Shown here piece by piece: positions 59,301-64,000 of a stretch of DNA of 64,000 nt. The notes under the pieces are model-generated. The model was not told the origin of the DNA, made no database searches, and was given only the letters and a program-made list of their open reading frames with translations. The stretch's first letter is position 1; each line of letters begins with the position of its first letter. The stretch comes from Hyalella azteca (taxonomy: Eukaryota; Arthropoda; Malacostraca; Amphipoda; Hyalellidae), in the NCBI RefSeq assembly GCF_000764305.2, contig NW_025931701.1, positions 714,901 to 778,900 of the forward strand. The letters run 5' to 3'. The translations under genes were made by a program, and so were the position numbers.

Positions 59301-62063
59301 AGTCTGATCTTCAATGGTAAAAATTTAGCCAGGTCAATTTGAGGTCTGACCCTGGGCAAATTCTCAATTGAGGTTGTCCTCTCCGCTAATAACAAACGAT
59401 GGTCGGATATTGATGGCTCCTGAAACTGAATGCCATCAATCATTTATTCTTTTCTTTTACGAAAAGAACGCGTCAAGGGTTGTCAGCTTTTTAGCTAGTA
59501 GGCAACCACACATATGCCGACTAATAGGGTGTTTACCGTGTTTCTCAGCAACTCTACACTAGTTAAGTTTCTCTACCTCTATACAATTCCAAACCTGGAT
59601 AGAGAAAAAACTGACCATCACAGACGTCGTGGACTGAAGTCTCATTCCACCCATCACTAAATTAGGGAAAGATCTTACAGTCGAACTTCCTTGTTCAGGA
59701 AGGGTGCTATTTCTGCATCCAAGACATTCTTTCTTTGAACGGACTTCGTTGGTGCCACCCTGAAGATCCTACACTCTACTTTCTTTTATGAGAGAATAGT
59801 ATAAATTTATTCATATTCCCTTACATTGCCTCAAAACACTTCGATCTTGTGGTGCACTCAACATGGGACGAGCTCCTCAGCATAATGCCAGCCTCTGTCC
59901 TTATGAGTATATTTGCCTGCAGCAACACCGCTTTCCTTAGCACTTCAGCTACCACAACTGGAATAGTATCCGCTACCGCCTCCGCAGGGCTGTAAAAGCA
60001 CTGAGACCGACCACCTGCCCCTCGTTGTGCGTCTCTTGCACACTCTTGGAGTAGCGACGCCTGCTAGATGGTCTCTATTTCTCCTCAGGGTCCGTCCACT
60101 TTTCACCGCTTCCCCTTACGGCATTCCCCGCATTGCCTGGTCTTCCCTGAATATTTGGGGACTTGATGTTCTGCTGGTAACTTCGCCAGTCAGCATTGAG
60201 CTGCGACTTTAGGTGTTGGATTGTAAACTAACCGTAAAAATTTGTATTTGTATATATTGCGCAATATAAAGTATTTAATGTCAGGACACATTACTTAGTG
60301 CACGGTGTTCAGTGATCAGGATAAACTGCTCAGTGTTAAAGCTCTTGATACAGTGTTCAATGCGCAGTGTTTAATGCCAAGTTACTGGAGCGCAGTGTAC
60401 CGTTGTCCAGTGTCCCTTTATGCCGGGGCTCATTAATGCAGCTCCACACAAACACCTTCCCCCCAAGGGGACGTTAGGGAGGGGAAGAAGGGGGAGACGA
60501 GGGGAGTTGACATGAGGAAGAAAAACGAAGTGGAGGGAGCTGGATGTAGGAACAGGGAGAAGCCTGAGAGAGATGGGGAGATGGCTGTCAAAAGTGAGAA
60601 ATAATTGGGCAAGAACCCCAGAAGGGGAGAGGAAGCGTGGGGTATAAGGCAGCTGCCATTCGGTTTTGCTTCGNGTGCACATATATCAGGCACTGCTGCA
60701 GTGCATATATCAGGCACTGCTGCAGTGCATATATCAGGCACTGCTGCAGTGCACATATATCAGGCACTGCTGCAGTGCACATATATCAGGCACTGCTGCA
60801 GTGCACATATATCAGGCACTGCTGCAGTGCATATATCAGGCACTGCTGCAGTGCATATATCAGGCACTGCTGCAGTGCACATATATCAGGCACTGCTGCA
60901 GTGCACATATATCAGGCACTGCTGCAGTGCACATATATCAGGCACTGCTGCAGTGCATATATCAGGCACTGCTGCAGTGCATATATCAGGCACTGCTGCA
61001 GTGCACATATATCAGGCACTGCTGCAGTGCACATATATCAGGCACTGCTGCAGTGCACATATATCAGGCACTGCTGCAGTGCATATATCAGGCACTGCTG
61101 CAGTGCATATATCAGGCACTGCTGCAGTGCACATATATCAGGCACTGCTGCAGTGCACATATATCAGGCACTGCTGCAGTGCACATATATCAGGCACTGC
61201 TGCAGTGCATATATCAGGCACTGCTGCAGTGCATATATCAGGCACTGCTGCAGTGCACATATATCAGGCACTGCTGCAGTGCACATATATCAGGCACTGC
61301 TGCAGTGCACATATATCAGGCACTGCTGCAGTGCATATATCAGGCACTGCTGCAGTGCATATATCAGGCACTGCTGCAGTGCATATTTTATGTCATTATT
61401 TCTTACGCGCATAAATTTCCTTCCTCGGCGCATTATCAAAAATAAATTTTTGACAATGCAGTTTAAGTCATAAATAAATGCTAATTTTTTCCAATTTTTG
61501 TATGGATAAAAATAACTAAGTATTAAAATTTTTGTTTTGCAGAGGATTACTAAGTTTATACAAAAGAAAAATATATTGGGAGCCATGAGGATTAACAGCT
61601 GAGAGATTAGAAAAGATTATAACATGTTTATATAAATCAAGAAAAGACATTTGATCTGAACAGCGCTAGCTTGATTAGTAGAAGGGTTATCAAGATTAAG
61701 TGATAACCTTCATGATTAGAAGGGTTATCAAGCTTACATAATAACCCTGCATGATTAGAAGGATTATCAAGCTTACATAATAACCCTGCATGATTAGAAG
61801 GATTATCAAACTTACATCAGTAAGGGGTCACTCACCACATCTATGAGTTGGGATAACTTGAGGCCGAGTTTAACGGTAAGTCTGTCAGAGTTATTACCCA
61901 CGGGTCTGATGAGTCTATTGTAAGTGCTGAGTAAGTCTTCATAGAGTCTTTTAGCTTCAGGGTTAGCGCACGTCGGGGAAGTAAACAGGACGATAAAAGA
62001 AGTCAAGAAGAGAGGGACTAAAATCCACGGGAAGAGAGGAAGTGCGAGTGTAGAGGGCGACAT
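41325..62063 (-). CDS. nAChRalpha1: Nicotinic acetylcholine receptor alpha1-like subunit, complete, 6 exons
   Basis: Exons in transcript order: 62063-61836, 51515-51471 or its twin 49744-49700, 45754-45645, 44796-44616, 43890-43033, 41522-41325. With one copy of exon 2 the product is 539 residues. Signal peptide 1-33, then [20 protein letters not shown]. Cys-loop C161-C175 with 13 residues between. Loop B is GSWTYDG (180-186). Vicinal cysteines C234-C235 ([11 protein letters not shown]) define an alpha subunit. M1 contains [21 protein letters not shown]2 [21 protein letters not shown]3 [21 protein letters not shown]4 [21 protein letters not shown]2 has the Glu of a cation-selective channel. 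The cytoplasmic loop has YDIPAIPPS and the C-terminus DYMGPEN, both close to insect alpha1. It is a synaptic acetylcholine-gated cation channel subunit. Long introns hold transposons and arrays. Confidence 0.95.
41821..43121. repeat. Tandem duplication carrying the 3' end of receptor exon 5
   Basis: The block 41821-42428 recurs at 42432-43121 (shared tagctcctcgttacgatcct at the left ends). Its right end copies 89 bp of exon 5, including the donor: 42340-42428 matches the true 43033-43121. The pseudo-exon end is broken at 42428. Smaller copies of the donor motif (catacctcctcgaaagt) occur near 42220, 42280, 42920 and 42970. Confidence 0.88.
44423..44662 (-). repeat. 100-bp tandem duplication of receptor exon 4 end and donor
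   Basis: The last 47 bp of exon 4 (44616-44662) plus donor and about 50 bp of intron recur with a 100 bp period at 44516-44562 and, more diverged, at 44423-44462. The middle copy keeps an intact donor (ctacatg/gtacgtatac) but has no acceptor of its own. Confidence 0.92.
45120..45516 (+). pseudogene. Decayed mariner-superfamily transposase
   Basis: An N-terminal scrap reads [16 protein letters not shown], then the sequence jumps to a C-terminal segment with [20 protein letters not shown] and [18 protein letters not shown], typical of the tail of a widespread arthropod transposase (an altered form of the SPDLTPCDFFLWGYLK motif precedes it). The catalytic middle is deleted. It lies in the intron between receptor exons 3 and 4. 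Confidence 0.7.
45907..46325. mobile_element. hAT-type MITE with 8-bp target duplication
   Basis: The ends read caaaggtgggcag and ctgcccagctctg, hAT-like inverted termini, and are flanked on both sides by ttcatagg (45899-45906 and 46326-46333). The interior is rich in agcggtagcgg-type repeats in both orientations. A second internal terminus (cagaggtgggcagtagcg) at about 46197 suggests a nested or composite copy. Confidence 0.88.
46590..46990. repeat. Degenerate 25-30 bp repeats in a receptor intron
   Basis: Loose copies of gagacacttcgagactcagc followed by caccgt, with progressive decay, then two copies of caactgacagcaatttccta (46921 and 46975) separated by an inverted form. Not coding. Confidence 0.65.
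46991..49058. other. Receptor intron 2, unique AT-rich part
   Basis: No exon, RNA gene or ordered repeat recognised in this part of the intron. Confidence 0.5.
49700..49744 (-). CDS. nAChRalpha1: Second copy of receptor exon 2 ([15 protein letters not shown])
   Basis: This 45 bp segment encodes the same 15 residues as 51471-51515 with identical bases, the same acceptor (gtttcag) and donor (gtgagattc). Both ends are phase 0, so either copy, or both, could be spliced without breaking the frame. The peptide matches the exon 2 segment that is nearly invariant in insect alpha subunits. Which copy is used cannot be told from the sequence. Confidence 0.88.
50565..50828. repeat. 22-bp minisatellite between the two exon 2 copies
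   Basis: About 12 copies of gagctgtttacgactctctc plus two bases (cagagctg junction), ending at the start of copy B of the duplication. Confidence 0.93.
51471..51515 (-). CDS. nAChRalpha1: First copy of receptor exon 2 in transcript order ([15 protein letters not shown])
   Basis: It is base-for-base identical to 49700-49744 and first in transcription order after exon 1. It joins exon 1 (ending LSQLIDV) and exon 3 (starting EWSDYKLVW) in frame, giving the canonical arthropod sequence. Confidence 0.88.
52515..53515. repeat. Expanded 20-22 bp minisatellite
   Basis: About 48 copies of the same agctgtttacgactctccag unit that ends copy A, in 20 and 22 bp forms. One undetermined base (n) lies at 52589 within an irregular unit, which may mark an assembly join. 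Confidence 0.94.
53516..57333. other. Receptor intron 1, first part
   Basis: No exon recognised. Three units with gggacatgt lie at 53612-53692. Degenerate units around agatctctgcagatattagc lie at 54520-54700. A 26-28 bp unit with gggaacagtcatcccctata repeats about four times at 55612-55705. Short gcagaacaacaaatg units lie at 56145-56290. Confidence 0.6.
57334..57522 (+). mobile_element. Dispersed repeat family A, copy 5
   Basis: The longest copy: ataactcagtactcactgca block, gcgcattttctcgtcgacga, a roughly 60 bp gacggacagac microsatellite and terminal gagaaaatgcgc. Confidence 0.78.
57700..60215 (+). pseudogene. Possible decayed retroelement in receptor intron 1
   Basis: About 2.5 kb with a different, GC-richer composition than its surroundings and several short plus-strand frames at 57920, 58246, 59368 and 60027. 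The frame at 58246-58566 contains [20 protein letters not shown], reminiscent of the linker between endonuclease and reverse transcriptase in R1/I-type LINEs. No catalytic motif is intact, so this is only a weak suggestion. Confidence 0.3.
60675..61378. repeat. Higher-order satellite array (24- and 26-bp units)
   Basis: 28 units built on atcaggcactgctgcagtgc. Long (26 bp, cacatatat) and short (24 bp, catatat) forms follow the order LSS then LLLSS five times, a 126 bp higher-order period repeated perfectly. The core cactgctgcagtg is self-complementary around a 3-base loop. An n at 60674 lies exactly at the left border. Confidence 0.95.
61675..61815. repeat. 39-bp tandem repeat next to receptor exon 1 donor
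   Basis: About four copies of a unit containing gattagaagggttatcaagc and ttacataataaccctgcat, ending about 20 bases from the exon 1 donor at 61835. Confidence 0.88.
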
Positions 62064-63205
62064 GACGAAAGGTAGGGTGGAGAGCCGCCGGCGCTCTACC
62101 TCCTCACCTGCACTACCGCAACACACTGGCTGACTGACGTGCGCTGAGGCCTGGAGTGAGGCCATATCCGTACACGCACGCACGCACGCACTCACACTCC
62201 ACTGCCGTAGGCCCAGTGCACGTCTGGAGGGCATGAGGAGTGCATTGCATGTCCGGGCACTCCAGCCGCCGCTTCTCTTGCCACTCTGACCCTAATGAGC
62301 GCAAGAAGTTTGCTTCAACTCGCACTTCTCCCGCAGTAGCTTTAGTTCCATTCTATTTTTTCTTGACCGAGAATTCCCCATTTAATTGAATGAGATTCGT
62401 AACTCACGCAGAGTCGTGTGGGGTAACTAAAAAGCACTGTTTTTATACATGGCGCTCGTCGCTGCTGGCAGTTATGTCAGTTGATTTAGCTGCAGTTTTT
62501 GCCCTCTGTAACATTTGCCGTCTGTAACATTTATCTTCTGTAACATTCGCCCACTGTAAAAATGTAACATTTTTAATCGAGCAGCAGCGTTGGGAAACTG
62601 TTTGTACAGTACATGACAGCGCATGTACGTGTTTTAAAAGCACGCTAAAATGTTCGTTAATAGAGCCTTAGATTTTCCCGCGATCATATTCACGTAATGT
62701 TATTATTACCACAAATATTCTTTCAGCACCAATTTTTTCTTCACATTATCTCGGCAATTCACTAACCCAACTTTAAATATTGCATGACGACTAAATTTCT
62801 TTGCTCATAAATATTTCCCGAAGCACAAATTTTCCTCAGCCACCAATTAATAATAATCTCATTTCCCTTTATCACCCGTTCCCCCAACAAAGCCTTTTAC
62901 CCAAAGAAGAATTTTTCTCGACAACCCAAAGCTAAAAATCTTGAGTTATCGCCCATTTTTATTAACCACGAATTTGCTCGAAAAACGAATTCTCCAAATC
63001 ATCGACTTTATTGGAACTAAAATTTTCTCCAACAGTCAATTTCACTTTCATTTAACCATAAATTTTCCCAGTGAGGGATTTCGCCGAACCATCATTTTTA
63101 AAATCGTTGTAAACAAAAAATTCATTTATTTCTAATTTATGCTGATAACTTATAAGCTTTATTGTGATTCAATTCAGTCCGTTAAATAACATCAACAACT
63201 CACCA
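62064..63205. other. Upstream region of the receptor gene
   Basis: Holds the 5' untranslated region and probably the promoter of the minus-strand receptor gene, but no TATA box or initiator could be fixed. A cacg microsatellite is at 62174-62190, and four ctgtaacatt units lie at 62505-62575. The rest is AT-rich and featureless. Confidence 0.45.
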
Positions 63206-64000
63206 CACAAGGTCATCACACTACACTGGATGAGGTCACCACACTCCACTGAATGAGGTGGTTGCACACTCCACTGAATAAGGTCATCACACTCCACTGG
63301 ATGAGGTCATCACACTCCGCTAGATGGAGTCATCACACTCCACTGGATGGAGTCATCACACTCCACTGGATGAGGTCATCACACTACACTGGATGAGGTC
63401 ACCACACTCCACTGAATGAGGTGGTCACACTCCACTGAATAAGGTCATCACACTCCACTGGATGAGATCATCACACTCCACTGGATGAGGTCACCACACT
63501 CCACTGAATGAGGTGGCCACACTCCACTGGATGAGCTCATCACACTCCGCTGGATGGAGTCATCACACTCCACTGGACGAGGTCATCACACTCTACTGGA
63601 TGATGTCATCACACTCTACTGGATGGAGTCATCACACTCCACTGGATGAGGTCATCACACTCCACTGGATAAGGTCATCACACTCCACTGAATGAGATCA
63701 TCACACTCCACTGGATGAGGCCATCGCACTCCACTGGATGAGGTCATCACACTCCACTGGATGATGTCATCACACTCCACTGGATGAGGTCATCACACTC
63801 CACTGAATGAGGCCATCACACGCCACTGGATGAGATCATCACACTCCACTGGATGAGATCATCACACTCCACTGGATGAGGCCATCACACTCCACTGGAT
63901 GAGGTCATCACACTCCACTAGATGAGGTCATCACACTCCACTGGATGAGGTCATCACACTCCACTGAATGAGGCCATCACACGCCACTGGATGAGGCTAT
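63206..64000. repeat. 23-bp minisatellite running off the window
   Basis: About 34 copies of a 23 bp unit containing atgaggtcatcacactccac followed by tgg, with variants aatgaggtgg and gatggagtc. The array continues past the window end. Confidence 0.95.

Noticed and set aside
60605..61473. Three overlapping 259-278 residue frames rich in HISGTAAV / IYQALLQC
   Set aside because: All come from the same satellite array read in different frames; not a repeat protein.
63206..64000. CRISPR-like regular repeat array
   Set aside because: There are no unique spacers; the units are contiguous and degenerate, and the genome is eukaryotic. The same holds for the other arrays.
1..64000. tRNA and rRNA genes
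   Set aside because: No T-loop type ggttcgaatcc motif with a matching acceptor stem was seen on either strand by eye; a covariance-model search would be decisive.

Overview
The window is nuclear DNA of a multicellular animal, almost certainly an arthropod and probably a crustacean. Every recognisable gene is split by GT-AG introns. The nicotinic receptor subunit looks like the arthropod alpha1 type, and the intergenic and intronic DNA is AT-rich and full of minisatellites and short DNA transposons. The exact taxon is inference and cannot be settled from the sequence alone.

Four genes can be rebuilt exon by exon, with splice phases that agree. (1) 3425-14284 (+): a complete 8-exon gene for a 1075-residue leucine-rich-repeat (LRR) surface protein with a signal peptide, LRR N- and C-caps, a fibronectin-III-like module and a hydrophobic tail. 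(2) 16475-20745 (-): UNC50, a five-helix Golgi protein; seven exons found, first coding exon not located. (3) 25602-33393 (+): ORC3, origin recognition complex subunit 3, about 14 exons; the N-terminal exon is tentative and one internal donor is unresolved. (4) 41325-62063 (-): a complete 6-exon nicotinic acetylcholine receptor alpha1-like subunit of 539 residues. The LRR gene and UNC50 are tail to tail, UNC50 and ORC3 head to head, ORC3 and the receptor gene tail to tail. UNC-50 is known from nematodes as a trafficking factor for nicotinic receptors, so its presence about 21 kb from a receptor subunit is notable, though it may be chance.

Mobile DNA: a Tc1/mariner element (11657-12497) inserted in a LINE 3' fragment inside an LRR-gene intron; a related 5'-truncated LINE (37866-38850); a pogo/Tigger-like MITE (9134-9581); a 1.1 kb foldback element (14738-15863); a 920 bp TIR element (22700-23619); a hAT-type MITE with an 8 bp target duplication (45907-46325); a decayed transposase (about 45120-45516); and five copies of a roughly 145-190 bp dispersed repeat.

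The most unusual pattern is that many tandem arrays begin or end exactly at exon/intron junctions of the four genes and often copy the splice site itself (LRR exon 1 donor and two acceptors; UNC50 one donor and one acceptor; ORC3 one donor and one acceptor; receptor exon 4 and 5 donors). In addition, the whole 45 bp receptor exon 2 lies in a 1.77 kb tandem duplication whose exon-bearing 0.7 kb is nearly identical between copies while the rest has diverged. These arrays are the best candidates for an undescribed phenomenon: splice-site-seeded minisatellites that create decoy or alternative splice sites.
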